Below are positions 1 to 8,362 of a stretch of 64,000 nt of DNA, piece by piece (position 1 is the stretch's first letter; each line of letters starts with the position of its first letter). The position numbers and the translations under genes were made by a program. The notes beneath the pieces are model-generated. The model made no database searches, was not told the origin of the DNA, and saw nothing but the letters and a program-made list of their open reading frames with translations. Source of the stretch: Pseudoxanthomonas wuyuanensis (GTDB taxonomy: Bacteria; Pseudomonadota; Gammaproteobacteria; Xanthomonadales; Xanthomonadaceae); assembly GCF_900215535.1 (NCBI RefSeq), contig NZ_OCND01000011.1:1-64000 (forward strand), written 5' to 3'.

Positions 1-1035
1 GCGGTGCGGTCGGGTCGATGGGGGGAAGCGGTTGGCGAAAAAACTGTTGGCGCTGCTCCTGGTATTCGGCGCGCCGTTGCGCAAGCTCGGCCTGCGGGCC
101 GCGGCCTGCTCGGCACGCGCTGCCGGTTCGCCTGCGGGCAGTGGACCGCGCGCGTAATCAATCGCATCTTTCACCCGGCCGACAAGGTCACGGGCCATTA
201 CCGTGGTGCCGGAGCGCAGCATTTCCACATCGCCACGGTACTTCTCGATCATCGGCGCAAACGTTTGTGCCAGATGCTGGGCTTGGGGATTGAGCACCGA
301 CATGTCGGGTTGCCGCTTCCCGTCCACGTTCATAAAGTTATGCATGCTGTGCGCGCCAAACGACATGCCGGCCACGACCAGCGGGCTGCGATGATCGAAC
401 TGGCTGGTGTTATTGGCATAGCCGCCCGGCCCTGCGAGGCGTTGGATTTCCTCCGGGGTGGCGTAGATCCGTACCTGGCCGAAATGAGGGCTGGCCGCGC
501 TGACTACGTCGGTAGCCATGACGTGATTCACCATGGTGTTGCCGCCTTCGGGGATTCGCCTGCCTAAACTCACTGCCCCGTAGGCATTGAAGGTTTCGCC
601 GCGCAAACCGAAATGATGGCCGCTGATTTGCGCATTAGTGCCGCCCAGCGAGTGGCCAGTGACGGTGACTTCGGGGACGCGACCATAGTTTTTCTTGCTA
701 TCTTTTGCATACTCTTGCGCGCGCCGAGTCAATTCAATCGCATCCTCTGCCTGCTGATTGGCCCGCAGGAGCACCATTGAACCATCGACCATCACGCCAT
801 CACGCATGATTTGCTCGGTACCGCGGTGGGCCACCACAATCTCGCCGGTATCGATATGCTGGTAGATCGTGCCTTGGTAGCCATTGAGCTTGTTGTCAAC
901 ATGCTCCAATACTCTGAAGGTCGCCCCTTCATATACAAATTTGGGCGCTTGATTGGCTGGATACATGCCAGCCTTGTATTCTTCGCTGTATGAATCATCC
1001 GACAAAGCGGCGTACTGCTGACTAGTCAGGTTCAT
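1..1035 (-). CDS. Class-3 lipase, candidate X-T4SS antibacterial effector (3' end outside window)
   Basis: The reading frame starts with ATG at 1035 and stays open to the left edge (345 codons seen). It has the alpha/beta-hydrolase lipase_3 layout: oxyanion strand AHRGTE, nucleophile elbow GHSLGG with Ser near residue 129, a later Asp in the ATDVVS stretch, and the catalytic His in AHSMHN near residue 229, so the triad looks complete. There is no signal peptide, as expected of a cytoplasmic T4SS substrate. Lipases with a C-terminal XVIPCD are a known X-T4SS effector class; the tail that would prove this lies beyond the window. Its ATG overlaps the stop of the upstream lipoprotein by 4 bp, the usual immunity-effector coupling. 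The inferred role is phospholipid hydrolysis in the periplasm of a competitor. A paralogue at 1949-2497 is truncated. Confidence 0.8.
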   Translation of the reverse strand, partial: MNLTSQQYAALSDDSYSEEYKAGMYPANQAPKFVYEGATFRVLEHVDNKLNGYQGTIYQHIDTGEIVVAHRGTEQIMRDGVMVDGSMVLLRANQQAEDAIELTRRAQEYAKDSKKNYGRVPEVTVTGHSLGGTNAQISGHHFGLRGETFNAYGAVSLGRRIPEGGNTMVNHVMATDVVSAASPHFGQVRIYATPEEIQRLAGPGGYANNTSQFDHRSPLVVAGMSFGAHSMHNFMNVDGKRQPDMSVLNPQAQHLAQTFAPMIEKYRGDVEMLRSGTTVMARDLVGRVKDAIDYARGPLPAGEPAARAEQAAARRPSLRNGAPNTRSSANSFFANRFPPSTRPHR

Positions 1036-1703
1036 CGCTGCGCTTCCTTGGAGCCAAGAGTGATCGTGAAGAGATCATCGTCTGTAAATTCAGGATCCAT
1101 TCTGGAGCGCTGGCTTTGTCCAAGGTCCACAGGATTGTCCAAAGACGTGCCAGGATCCCGGGGGTATCCTCCTTTCCAAAAATGCTTGGTCTCCATTCCT
1201 TGTGCCAGGACATCCTTCGCGTCGATATCTGGCAAAAACCTCGTCTCCGCTTTGGCTCCGGTGGCTTTAAGCGCGACACTTACCGTAGTGAATTCCCACC
1301 GGCATACGCCATTGCCAAAGTAGTCTTCATCAAGAATCAGATCGGCGTACACCGTGCCCTGATACTCCGTGTCCGATATCTTGGTCAGCGGAAAGACCTC
1401 CAACGTGGTCATCCGGGGGTACACGCCGGGTAGTTCAAGGTAGTCGCCGCATTCGGTTTCATTGGTCACGTCGAACTGCGCCGCCGCCTCTACAAATGCA
1501 AATGGCCCCGGTGCATTGGCCAAAGTCACGGTGATGGTGTAAGCCCGCTTCGGCTGTGGATTGAGCTTGCGTAACGGCTTATCCATATCGGCATCCTGTG
1601 TCTCAGTAGTGCGATTGCCCTGGCCTGACTGGGGCGATTCGCCCACCGGCGCGCATGCTGCCAACGCCATGCTGGCCGCAACGGCCATCGATTTGAAATC
1701 CAT
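1032..1703 (-). CDS. Immunity-like lipoprotein paired with the complete lipase
   Basis: This protein has 223 aa. I chose the ATG at 1703 because it follows an AGGAG ribosome site and opens directly into a lipoprotein signal peptide ending in the lipobox LAAC. The mature part has no recognised domain; key stretches are a conserved ADLILDEDYFG segment and a few cysteines. It is a clear paralogue of the lipoprotein at 2494-3123, sharing the KPLRKLNP, YADLILDEDYFG and ETKHFW segments. Its stop overlaps the lipase start by 4 bp. Periplasmic or outer-membrane lipoproteins encoded just upstream of X-T4SS effectors typically neutralise the cognate toxin, so immunity against the lipase is inferred. 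The frame stays open upstream to 1952, so a longer 306-aa form cannot be excluded, but it would bury the signal peptide. Confidence 0.75.
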   Translation of the reverse strand: MDFKSMAVAASMALAACAPVGESPQSGQGNRTTETQDADMDKPLRKLNPQPKRAYTITVTLANAPGPFAFVEAAAQFDVTNETECGDYLELPGVYPRMTTLEVFPLTKISDTEYQGTVYADLILDEDYFGNGVCRWEFTTVSVALKATGAKAETRFLPDIDAKDVLAQGMETKHFWKGGYPRDPGTSLDNPVDLGQSQRSRMDPEFTDDDLFTITLGSKEAQR

Positions 1704-1952
1704 CGTCTCGTTCTCCTGATGGCCGGCCTTCATCGGCAGCGGCATGGTGGAAGCGGAGGCCGGAAGATTGGGCTTGCGTCGTGGCGCAACCGGCAGGCCG
1801 CCGGGCGGCAGCGGCCCCAGTTCGTTCGCGGTTCGACCGTTGACGATGTCCAGGTCGCGCCGCAGCTGCAGGTCATGCAGCTTGTCGCCGGCGTTGGCCC
1901 GCAGCTTCATGCGCGGGTCAATGCCATCATCGTTTTCGTCATGGCGATTCAT
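1704..1952 (-). other. Conserved short ORF preceding the lipoprotein, module copy 1
   Basis: From the ATG at 1952, which overlaps the stop of the truncated lipase by 4 bp (ATGA), a frame encodes about 80 residues. It then runs without a stop into the lipoprotein gene. The same peptide occurs at 3150-3371, with shared IDPRMKLRANAGDKLHDL, INGRTA/VNGRTA and PVAPRRKPNLPAS segments. Conservation between two tandem copies suggests it is, or was, a coding sequence. I do not recognise the family and see no signal peptide or membrane segment. It could be a small protein of its own or the displaced 3' end of an older gene. Confidence 0.4.
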
Positions 1953-2497
1953 TCAAGCATCCTTGTCACCGCTGGCGTGACAGCATGCTGGAGTATGCGG
2001 CTGCCCAGGCTGGCGGCGCCATAAGCGTTGAAGGTCTCACCGCGCAGGCCGAACTGGTGCGCGGTGATCTGCGCGTGGGTGCCGCCCAGGGAATGGCCGG
2101 TGACGGTGACTTCGGGGGCCTGGCCGCCGGGCTTTCTACCTTGTTGTTCCGCGTAGTCGAGTGCCCGCCTGGTCAACGCGATGGCATCTGCTGTCTGCGG
2201 ATTGAAGCGAGCTGCCACCATGGCGCCGTCGGTCAATGTGCCGTCCCGCAGAATCTGGCCAAGTCCCTGGTCAGGCTCAGTGCCGCGATGGGCGAAGATG
2301 ATCTCGCCGGTGTCCTGGCGCTGGTAGATGGTGCCCTGGTAGCCATTGAAGGGATTGATGGTGTGCTCGAGGACTTTGTACTCGATTCCTTCGTATTCAA
2401 ATATCGGTTCTTTTCCTGACGGATAAGTGCCCGGCTTGTACTCATTGCTGTAGCCTGCATCTGCCAATCCGGCGTACTGCTGGGGGGTCATGCTCAT
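1949..2497 (-). pseudogene. Truncated class-3 lipase effector
   Basis: This 182-aa frame is a close paralogue of the lipase at 1-1035: same N-terminus, AHRGTE strand and GHSLGG nucleophile elbow. Similarity stops after the FNAYGAASLG segment. There it changes to a short tail ending TPAVTRMLE, so the catalytic Asp and His and any XVIPCD secretion tail are lost. The ATG at 2497 overlaps the upstream lipoprotein stop by 4 bp, and its own stop overlaps the next short ORF by 4 bp, so the operon packing is intact although the enzyme is not. It is most likely a dead N-terminal remnant left by recombination. A non-catalytic function is possible but has no support here. Confidence 0.7.
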
Positions 2498-3123
2498 GGC
2501 TGCACCTCCCTGGAACTGAGGGTGATGGCAAAGAATTCATGATGCTTGTCTTCTGGAACTGTATCCAGCGTTCTGTCGCCAAACTCTGCGAAATTTTCAG
2601 AGTTTGCTCGCGGGTAATAGCCGCTCCAAAAATGTTTCGTCTCGGACTTCTGTGCATAGACTTCATCGTCATTCATTCCTGGACGAAACCTTGTGTCACG
2701 CTCATCGGCCGTGGCGCGTAGGAACCCATCCATGCCTATGAATTTCCATCGACACACACCTCTTCCGAAATAATCCTCATCCAGAATCAGGTCGGCGTAC
2801 ACCATGCCCCGGTACTCGTTCTCCGATATCCGAGTCATCTCGAACGTCTCCGAACTGGTCATGCGCGGGAATGTGCCGGCGAATTTCAAGTAGCGGCCAC
2901 ATTCTCGGTTCTCTACTTCGTAGTGCGCCACACCCTCAACCACCGCAAACGGCCCCGGCGCGCCCTCAATCTTCATCGTGACGGTGTAGGCGCGTTGCGG
3001 ATTCGGATTGAGCTTGCGCAAGGGCTTCTCATCCGCCTTTTCGTCAGAACCGGGGGAGTCCTGCACCGGCGCGCAGGCAGCCAACGCCACGCTGGCCGCA
3101 ACGGCCATCGCTCTGAGATCCAT
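2494..3123 (-). CDS. Immunity-like lipoprotein paired with the truncated lipase
   Basis: This lipoprotein has 209 aa. The ATG at 3123 follows an AGGAG site and begins a signal peptide ending in lipobox LAAC, almost the same as the paralogue at 1032-1703. Shared blocks include KPLRKLNPNPQRAYTVT and YADLILDEDYFG. No known domain is recognised. The stop overlaps the truncated lipase start by 4 bp. Although its partner lacks half of the enzyme, this frame is intact, so it may be kept as an orphan immunity protein against lipases of related strains. That role is inferred from position, lipoprotein nature and paralogy. Confidence 0.7.
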   Translation of the reverse strand: MDLRAMAVAASVALAACAPVQDSPGSDEKADEKPLRKLNPNPQRAYTVTMKIEGAPGPFAVVEGVAHYEVENRECGRYLKFAGTFPRMTSSETFEMTRISENEYRGMVYADLILDEDYFGRGVCRWKFIGMDGFLRATADERDTRFRPGMNDDEVYAQKSETKHFWSGYYPRANSENFAEFGDRTLDTVPEDKHHEFFAITLSSREVQP

Positions 3124-3149
3124 CGTCTCGTTCTCCTGATGGCCGGCCT

Positions 3150-3371
3150 TCATCGGCAGCGGCATGTTGGAAGCGAAGCCGGAAGATTGGGTTTGCGTCG
3201 CGGCGCAACCGGCAGGCTGCCGGAAGGCAGCGACCCCAGTTCGCTGGCAGTTCGACCGTTGATGATCTCCAGATCGCGCCGCAGATACAGATCATGCAGC
3301 TTGTCGCCTGCATTGGCCCGAAGCTTCATGCGTGGATCAATGTCGTCATCACTTTCGTCATGGGGATTCAT
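3150..3371 (-). CDS. Conserved short ORF, module copy 2 (unknown function)
   Basis: This 73-residue frame begins with ATG at 3371, overlapping the previous ORF stop by 4 bp. It shares the IDPRMKLRANAGDKLHDL, INGRTA and PVAPRRKPN blocks with 1704-1952. Here a frameshift relative to copy 1 gives a stop just before the lipoprotein, so the small protein stands alone. It is charged and shows no signal peptide, membrane helix or recognised motif. Whether it is translated is uncertain. Its repeated position, directly after a gene tail and before a lipoprotein, makes it a useful marker of the repeated module. Confidence 0.35.
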   Translation of the reverse strand: MNPHDESDDDIDPRMKLRANAGDKLHDLYLRRDLEIINGRTASELGSLPSGSLPVAPRRKPNLPASLPTCRCR

Positions 3372-3484
3372 TCCAATGTCGCAGTCGTAGCTGGTGAGGG
3401 AACATTCGGGGCCATGTGACTTCCCAGGTTGGCAGCGGCACTGGCGAAGTGATACTGGTGGGAAATCGGAGGCAGGCGGTTCAT
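3368..3484 (-). other. 38-aa ORF coupled to virD4, possible orphan gene tail
   Basis: An ATG lies two bases after the virD4 stop codon (TAACAATG) and opens a 38-codon frame ending in ATTATLE. The end of this peptide resembles the tail of the truncated lipase (AAANLGS...TATLE against AASLGS...TRMLE). Both are followed by the same short ORF through an ATGA overlap. It may therefore be the residual 3' end of an older gene rather than a functional peptide. There is no independent evidence for a product. Confidence 0.3.
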
Positions 3485-3486
3485 TG

Positions 3487-5169
3487 TTAGATCTCCAACG
3501 TCGTCACCGTCACCGGCTCCATCAACCGGGAAGTGAAGAAGCGGTCCTTGTAGTAGCGAATCTTGCTGCACTTGATAGGATGCGGCGTACCTTCGATGAA
3601 CACGATTTCCTCCTCAGGGCTGAGCGCCTTGAGTTCCTGCGGTTTCATCAGCTCGACCTTCTCCTCGATTTCGGTATAGGACACATTACCGCCCTGGCCG
3701 TGCGAGCGCGTGCGCTGCCGTCGGCGCACCGTGGTAAAGCCCAGCATCTCGCTGTACTCGTTGGCATCCCGCTGTTCTCTTGGCGTATAGACCACCTGGC
3801 ATGCCAGATTGGTCACCATGCTGCGGGCCTTGTCGGCGCCGTAGACGGCGTCCAGCTGCGACAGCGATTGGATGACGCAGAACACCCGTACGTTGTAGCC
3901 GGCGAAATACGAAACGCCATCGACCATGACATCCACCCGACCAAGGCTGGTGAACTCGTCCAACAGATACAGGCATTGGTGCTTCAGCGAGGGATCCTTG
4001 TCCGGCGTCTGATCGGTGTTGAGCTTGATCGCCTGATTGAAAAAGAGGTTAAGGATGCCGCTGGCCTCCGATAGCTTGTTGGGCGAGATGCCCACGTAGA
4101 TACTCATTGCCTTGCGGCGAAGATCGGGCAACCAGAAATCGTTGCTGGAAGTGGCCTTGTCCAGAATCGGATTGAGGAAGATCAGCAATGGTGCTTGCGC
4201 GCTGGCGATCACAGAGGTAAAAGTCTGCTCGGCCAGCGATGTGATGTTGGCAAAGGCTGTCTTGGTATCGCGGCTTACTCCCGATTGAGTCATCAGGCGC
4301 TGCAGATACTCCTGCAGGTCGCCGCCGTCGCCGGAAAGCAGACGGTAGATGCCGCCGAGCGTAGGGTTGGTGCGCTTGAGCGGCCAGCCGTTCTCGACTT
4401 CCCACGCCAGCCGATCGAACAGAAAACGGCCCGCGGCGACAAAACAGGCGCGCGCCTGGTTGTTCCAGAACGGGTCCTGTCCGGGCGATTCCTTGTAAAG
4501 GCAGTCGGCGATCGCCTGAAGGTCGGGAGTGAGATAGGGGCCGTCGTGACGCACATAGGCCAGCGGGTTCCAGCAATGCGTGCGCAGGTCCTCAGCGAAC
4601 GGATTGAACAGGAATACGTCCCCCAGTGTTGCACGGTAGCCGGATGTGATATCGAAAGCCTCCTGCTTGATGTCCAGCACCACCATCGAGCCCTTGAAGT
4701 TGAGCAGATTGGGAATGACCGCACCGACGCCTTTGCCGCTTCTGGTCGGCGCAGCCAACAAGGCGTGACGAGTGCCGGGCAAGCGCAGGAAATGGCCACC
4801 CGTCTTGCCGACAATGATGCCCGTTGGGTCATCCTTAAGCAGGCCGAGCTTGCTCAGATCGCCGTGGTTTGCAAAGCGGGCATCGCCATGAATGGACTTT
4901 CGTTTTGGCTTGAGGAACAGGAACAGTGAAACGGCCCAGGTCAGCAACGGTATGCCGAATCCGACCATGCCACCAACCTTTATCTTTGTGGCGTACGGTT
5001 GTACCTGGGGCAGATCGATCGCGCGCCAATACTCAATAAATGTGGTCAGTTTGGTCGGCACAGACATTCCCAGAAGCAAGAGCGTCATTGCACCGGAAAG
5101 CCATAGTCCCGCGAACAGCGCCAGCAGTAGCCCGCCGACGATGAAGGCGAATTTCAGTCTGGAATTCAT
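3487..5169 (-). CDS. virD4: VirD4 type IV coupling ATPase
   Basis: This 560-aa inner-membrane ATPase recruits XVIPCD-bearing effectors to the X-T4SS. I chose the ATG at 5169, which has an AAGGAA site about 11 bases upstream and leads into the first membrane helix; an upstream in-frame extension has no ribosome site. Two N-terminal membrane segments (about residues 8-35 and 70-88) are followed by the TraG/VirD4 RecA-like domain, with Walker A in APTRSGKGVG and Walker B in LYLLDEF. The all-alpha domain lies between them. It is transcribed away from the virB genes across a gap of nearly 1 kb, with the lipase modules directly downstream. Length and motifs fit full-length VirD4 proteins. Confidence 0.95.
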   Translation of the reverse strand: MNSRLKFAFIVGGLLLALFAGLWLSGAMTLLLLGMSVPTKLTTFIEYWRAIDLPQVQPYATKIKVGGMVGFGIPLLTWAVSLFLFLKPKRKSIHGDARFANHGDLSKLGLLKDDPTGIIVGKTGGHFLRLPGTRHALLAAPTRSGKGVGAVIPNLLNFKGSMVVLDIKQEAFDITSGYRATLGDVFLFNPFAEDLRTHCWNPLAYVRHDGPYLTPDLQAIADCLYKESPGQDPFWNNQARACFVAAGRFLFDRLAWEVENGWPLKRTNPTLGGIYRLLSGDGGDLQEYLQRLMTQSGVSRDTKTAFANITSLAEQTFTSVIASAQAPLLIFLNPILDKATSSNDFWLPDLRRKAMSIYVGISPNKLSEASGILNLFFNQAIKLNTDQTPDKDPSLKHQCLYLLDEFTSLGRVDVMVDGVSYFAGYNVRVFCVIQSLSQLDAVYGADKARSMVTNLACQVVYTPREQRDANEYSEMLGFTTVRRRQRTRSHGQGGNVSYTEIEEKVELMKPQELKALSPEEEIVFIEGTPHPIKCSKIRYYKDRFFTSRLMEPVTVTTLEI

Positions 5170-5395
5170 CTTAAAAACAGTTCCTTGTTCTTGAGGTATG
5201 GCCATGCCGTTGCTGGCCAGGCCGCAGGTGCCGCTGCGGGTCAGGCACCGATGGGCCAGATTGCCGCCAGCAGCCGGCAACATCTTAGGAGAGCGAACTC
5301 AATCATGACTACCCTGTCGTTGTCCATATTGCCTCGCATGTTGGAATCGGAGTCCATGTCCTTGAACAGAGCAAAAGACGCCGCCAGCAACTTTC

Positions 5396-5413
5396 GAACC
5401 GGTCTGAACCGGT
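5396..5413. repeat. Two GAACCGGT repeats spaced one helical turn
   Basis: GAACCGGT occurs at 5396-5403 and again at 5406-5413, 10 bases apart. The second copy extends to the palindrome AACCGGTT. Spacing of about one DNA turn is typical of operator half-sites for a dimeric regulator. It lies about 230 bases upstream of the virD4 start. No regulator is identified. Confidence 0.35.
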
Positions 5414-5690
5414 TAAGGGCGATGCCGTCAGCAGGCAAGAACCCACCATGTGGCACTGGATTCTGCTGCCGACTTCTTATGGCATCACTACCCCGGGGTC
5501 TTGCCTATTGCCGGCATTCCTCCCCTTGCCGCTCGCGTGCGATCCAGATGCTGCTACCAGAAGCGTCATCTGGGTCGGTCGCTCATCGAATAGCAATATT
5601 GCAGGCATCAGAGAACGCAAAGGGATTCACCGGTGCAGCCAAAGCTGAAGATGCGCTGCAATGGCAAACGGCGGCTCATGTTTGTCGATA

Positions 5691-5704
5691 GTAAATTCAT
5701 TTAC
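5691..5704. promoter_or_regulatory. GTAAAT-TC-ATTTAC palindrome, possible regulator site
   Basis: A perfect 6-bp inverted repeat around two bases lies in the AT-rich middle of the virD4/virB7 gap. X-T4SS operons in Xanthomonas are controlled by CpxR, whose sites contain GTAAA half-sites, but as direct repeats. The half-site here matches while the orientation differs. A related GTAAA-GA-TTTAC palindrome occurs at 24116-24127. Confidence 0.3.
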
Positions 5705-6136
5705 GTACACGAAATTGTTAAGAAGCGGCTTTTTTCTGCCGTCCACTGATGGAAATGTGTGAGGCGTATTGCAAAAAAAAACTCGACACGTAATCCTGCT
5801 TGACCCAACGAAAGTCATCGCGATAGCTTCTGCTTGGGGTTCATTCAAGTTGTCTGGTCGTCGTTGGCGCCCTTCAGGATTCGATGTCCTGTCACAAGGC
5901 CCCTCGATAATTTGAATGAAATTGAGTTCGACAGGAGTCAGGACGAAGGTATGCAAGGAAAAGCACTTACAACTACGTGCCAAGCTCAGCCGGGCGCGCG
6001 CTCCGCCAACCGGCGAGCATCGAACAACAAGACATGCCGTCCGCCATTGCGACCCTCTCGGCTGCAGGCCGGTTGCGTTCCGGCGTCGTCATACCGTACG
6101 GCCATCACGAAATCTTCATCAAGAAAGGGGAAATGC

Positions 6137-6553
6137 GTGAAGTGCATTTCGAAGTCCGCCGTTGCCGTCTGGACGCTGGTTCCGTCGCTCCTGCTTACTG
6201 CCTGTGCCACACCGCCGGCACCCGATTTCGGCGGGCGATGGCGGCCTGTCAACCGTTTCGCGTCGGCCACGGAAGCGATTCCGCTCTATCAGTCCTACGT
6301 CTATCAGGCATCGCCGATGGACGGCACATTGAAAAACATGCTGGACCGATGGGCCAAGGATTCCGGGATGACGCTGTCGTACCTGCATCCCTCTGATTTC
6401 AGGTTGCACTCGCCGGTGGCCGCCATCCACACCGGCGATCTGAACTACGCCGCCTCGCAGTTGAGCGAGGTCTATGCGCAGCAGCAGGTCTCGGTGTCGG
6501 TGAGCGGCAACCAGCTCATCGTTCGGATGGCAGAGCCAGTGCAGGCGCAGTAG
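6137..6553 (+). CDS. virB7: VirB7 outer-membrane lipoprotein with N0-like domain
   Basis: This lipoprotein has 138 aa. The start is GTG at 6137: an AGGGGA site sits 7-8 bases upstream, and the codon opens a signal peptide ending in lipobox LTAC. After the lipidated Cys and a short VirB9-binding linker comes a C-terminal globular domain of about 80 residues with the beta-alpha pattern of the secretin N0/STN fold (for example DGTLKNMLDRWAKDSGM). This extra domain and the length of about 139 residues distinguish X-T4SS VirB7 from the very short Agrobacterium protein. It forms the outer layer of the core complex with VirB9 and VirB10. It is first in the plus-strand virB operon, followed by virB8 after 90 bases. 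Confidence 0.9.
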   Translation: MKCISKSAVAVWTLVPSLLLTACATPPAPDFGGRWRPVNRFASATEAIPLYQSYVYQASPMDGTLKNMLDRWAKDSGMTLSYLHPSDFRLHSPVAAIHTGDLNYAASQLSEVYAQQQVSVSVSGNQLIVRMAEPVQAQ

Positions 6554-6643
6554 CGGTCTGGCAAATTGGGGCACGCAGCGCAGGCGTAGGTCGATGGAAT
6601 GACGAAGTTGTCGATGCGATCAAGTCGTTATGGATGCCGATAG

Positions 6644-7579
6644 ATGTTTGGAAAGAACAAAGATTCGCCGAAAGTGGAAAGTGCCGTTGCCAAAGCGGTC
6701 AACTTCGAACTAACGATCGCCGACATCGCCCGGCGCAGTGAGCGCCGTGCCTGGCTGGTTGCATGGTGTTCGCTGGTCATGTCGCTGATCCTGGCGGGGG
6801 GGTATTTCTACGTGATTCCGCTGAAGGAGAAGATCCCTTACCTGGTGATGGCTGATGCCTACTCGGGCAATGCCACAGTCGCCAGGTTGCAGGGGGATTT
6901 CGTCAACAACAGCATCACTGCCAGCGAAGCGATTAATCGCAGCAATGTGGCGCACTTCGTCCTGGCGCGCGAATCCTACGATATCGCATTGCTGACATTG
7001 CGCGATTGGACCACCGTCTACACGATGTCGACACCGGAAGTGGCGTCCGGCTATACCGCGCTGCACTCGCGAAACAATCCCAACAGCCCGTACGCGCAGT
7101 ACGGAAGTTCGCGCGCCATCCGCGTCAAGATTCTCAGCATCGTCTTCGAGGGCGGTGGCAAGGGCGTGGCACCCAAGGGGGCGACGGTACGCATACAGCG
7201 CAGCGTCTACGACAAGGCCACCGGCGTATCGCGGCCGCTCGATAGCAAGATCGTTACGATGGCGTTCACCTACAAGACAAACCTGAAGATGAGCGAGAAC
7301 GATCGCATCGAAAACCCGCTTGGCTTTCAGGTGACTGCCTATCGCGTGGACAGCGACTACGCAGCGATGCCGCCGCTGGAAACGGAAGCGTCCATGCAAG
7401 CAGCTACTCAAACACAGATCGGTCCCGGACAGGCGCCGCCGCCTGCGGAGGGTATGGCGCCGCAACCAGACCCTGCCATGTTCAACAACCCAGATGCCGC
7501 GTTGCCTGCTGCTCCGGCTCCTCCTGGAGTCGTGCCGGAAGCAACAAGCCCGGCGGCACCTGTCGTCCCGCAACGCTAA
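6644..7579 (+). CDS. virB8: VirB8 inner-membrane assembly protein
   Basis: VirB8 has 311 aa. A short cytoplasmic N-terminus precedes one membrane helix (about residues 38-58), then the periplasmic NTF2-like VirB8 domain to about residue 235. The last 70 residues form a Pro/Ala/Gln-rich tail, the extension usual in X-T4SS VirB8 proteins. It nucleates the inner-membrane complex and contacts VirB10 and VirB4. No strong ribosome site was seen upstream of the ATG, so translation may depend on coupling. It is followed after 15 bases by virB9. Confidence 0.92.
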   Translation: MFGKNKDSPKVESAVAKAVNFELTIADIARRSERRAWLVAWCSLVMSLILAGGYFYVIPLKEKIPYLVMADAYSGNATVARLQGDFVNNSITASEAINRSNVAHFVLARESYDIALLTLRDWTTVYTMSTPEVASGYTALHSRNNPNSPYAQYGSSRAIRVKILSIVFEGGGKGVAPKGATVRIQRSVYDKATGVSRPLDSKIVTMAFTYKTNLKMSENDRIENPLGFQVTAYRVDSDYAAMPPLETEASMQAATQTQIGPGQAPPPAEGMAPQPDPAMFNNPDAALPAAPAPPGVVPEATSPAAPVVPQR

Positions 7580-7594
7580 CGGAGCTAGCTGTAG

Positions 7595-8362
7595 ATGAAA
7601 TGCCTTACAAGATTCCATCTGGCCGGAGCGATACTAGGATTCGTCCTGGCCGGGCTGTGCAGACAGGCATCCGCTCAGGTGGTTGATGAGTACGAGTATC
7701 AGGCAAACCGCGTCTACCAGGTGCGGACCGGGCTTGGCATCACCACTCAGATCGAGCTGAGTCCATCGGAGCAAGTGCTGGATTACAGCACGGGGTTCAG
7801 CAGCGGCTGGGAGCTGACCAGGCGCGAGAACGTCTTCTATCTGAAGCCGAAGAACGTCGACGTGGATACGAACATGATGATTCGCACGGCGACAAACTCG
7901 TACATCTTCGAATTGAAGGTGGTGGCGACGGACTGGAGAACCCTGGAACAGGCCAAGGCCGCCGGCGTTCAGTACAAGATTGCGTTCCGTTATCCGAGCG
8001 ACATCGAGTTCGCGAGCAAGTCGGCGCCGGAGGAGGAAGTCCGGGAGCTCAGTACAACGCTGGAGAAGAACCGGGTGTACAACTTCGACTACGACTACTC
8101 GTCTCGCAACAAACGGTCATGGTTGATACCTGCCAACGTCTATGACGATGGCCAGTTCACCTATATCAAGCTCAATGATATGCACAAGTTCCCCACTGGA
8201 AACTTTCCGGCGGTGTTTGGACGAGAGCGTGAGAACGATGAGGATTTCGTGGTCAACACCACGGTCGAGAACAGCACCCTTATCGTTCACGGGACCTACC
8301 CATACCTGATTGTCCGTCATGGAAAGAACGTCGTTGGGTTGCGGAGGAACAAGCAGAGATGA
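7595..8362 (+). CDS. virB9: VirB9 outer-membrane core protein
   Basis: VirB9 has 255 aa. The cleavable signal peptide ends near residue 27 (RQASA). It is followed by an N-terminal beta domain with the typical VYQVRTGLGITTQIEL start and a C-terminal beta-sandwich domain (VYNFDYDYS, DDGQFTYIKL, VNTTVENSTLIVHGTYPYL). The C-terminal domain pairs with VirB7 and forms the outer core layer. The last 4 bases overlap the virB10 start (ATGA), consistent with coupled synthesis of core subunits. Confidence 0.94.
   Translation: MKCLTRFHLAGAILGFVLAGLCRQASAQVVDEYEYQANRVYQVRTGLGITTQIELSPSEQVLDYSTGFSSGWELTRRENVFYLKPKNVDVDTNMMIRTATNSYIFELKVVATDWRTLEQAKAAGVQYKIAFRYPSDIEFASKSAPEEEVRELSTTLEKNRVYNFDYDYSSRNKRSWLIPANVYDDGQFTYIKLNDMHKFPTGNFPAVFGRERENDEDFVVNTTVENSTLIVHGTYPYLIVRHGKNVVGLRRNKQR

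Larger units (their letters stand above)
5170..6136. promoter_or_regulatory. Long divergent control region between virD4 and virB7
   Basis: These 967 bases separate divergent virD4 and virB7. I see no convincing gene here: frames are short and have no matching ribosome site or family. It is more AT-rich than the flanking genes around 5690-5800. It should contain the promoters of both arms. Two repeat motifs inside it are listed separately (5396-5413, 5691-5704). The exact promoters could not be assigned by eye. Confidence 0.6.

Noticed and set aside
5627-5983. A 118-codon minus-strand ORF in the virD4/virB7 gap
   Set aside because: No ribosome site, no family, poor start context; the region is better explained as regulatory.
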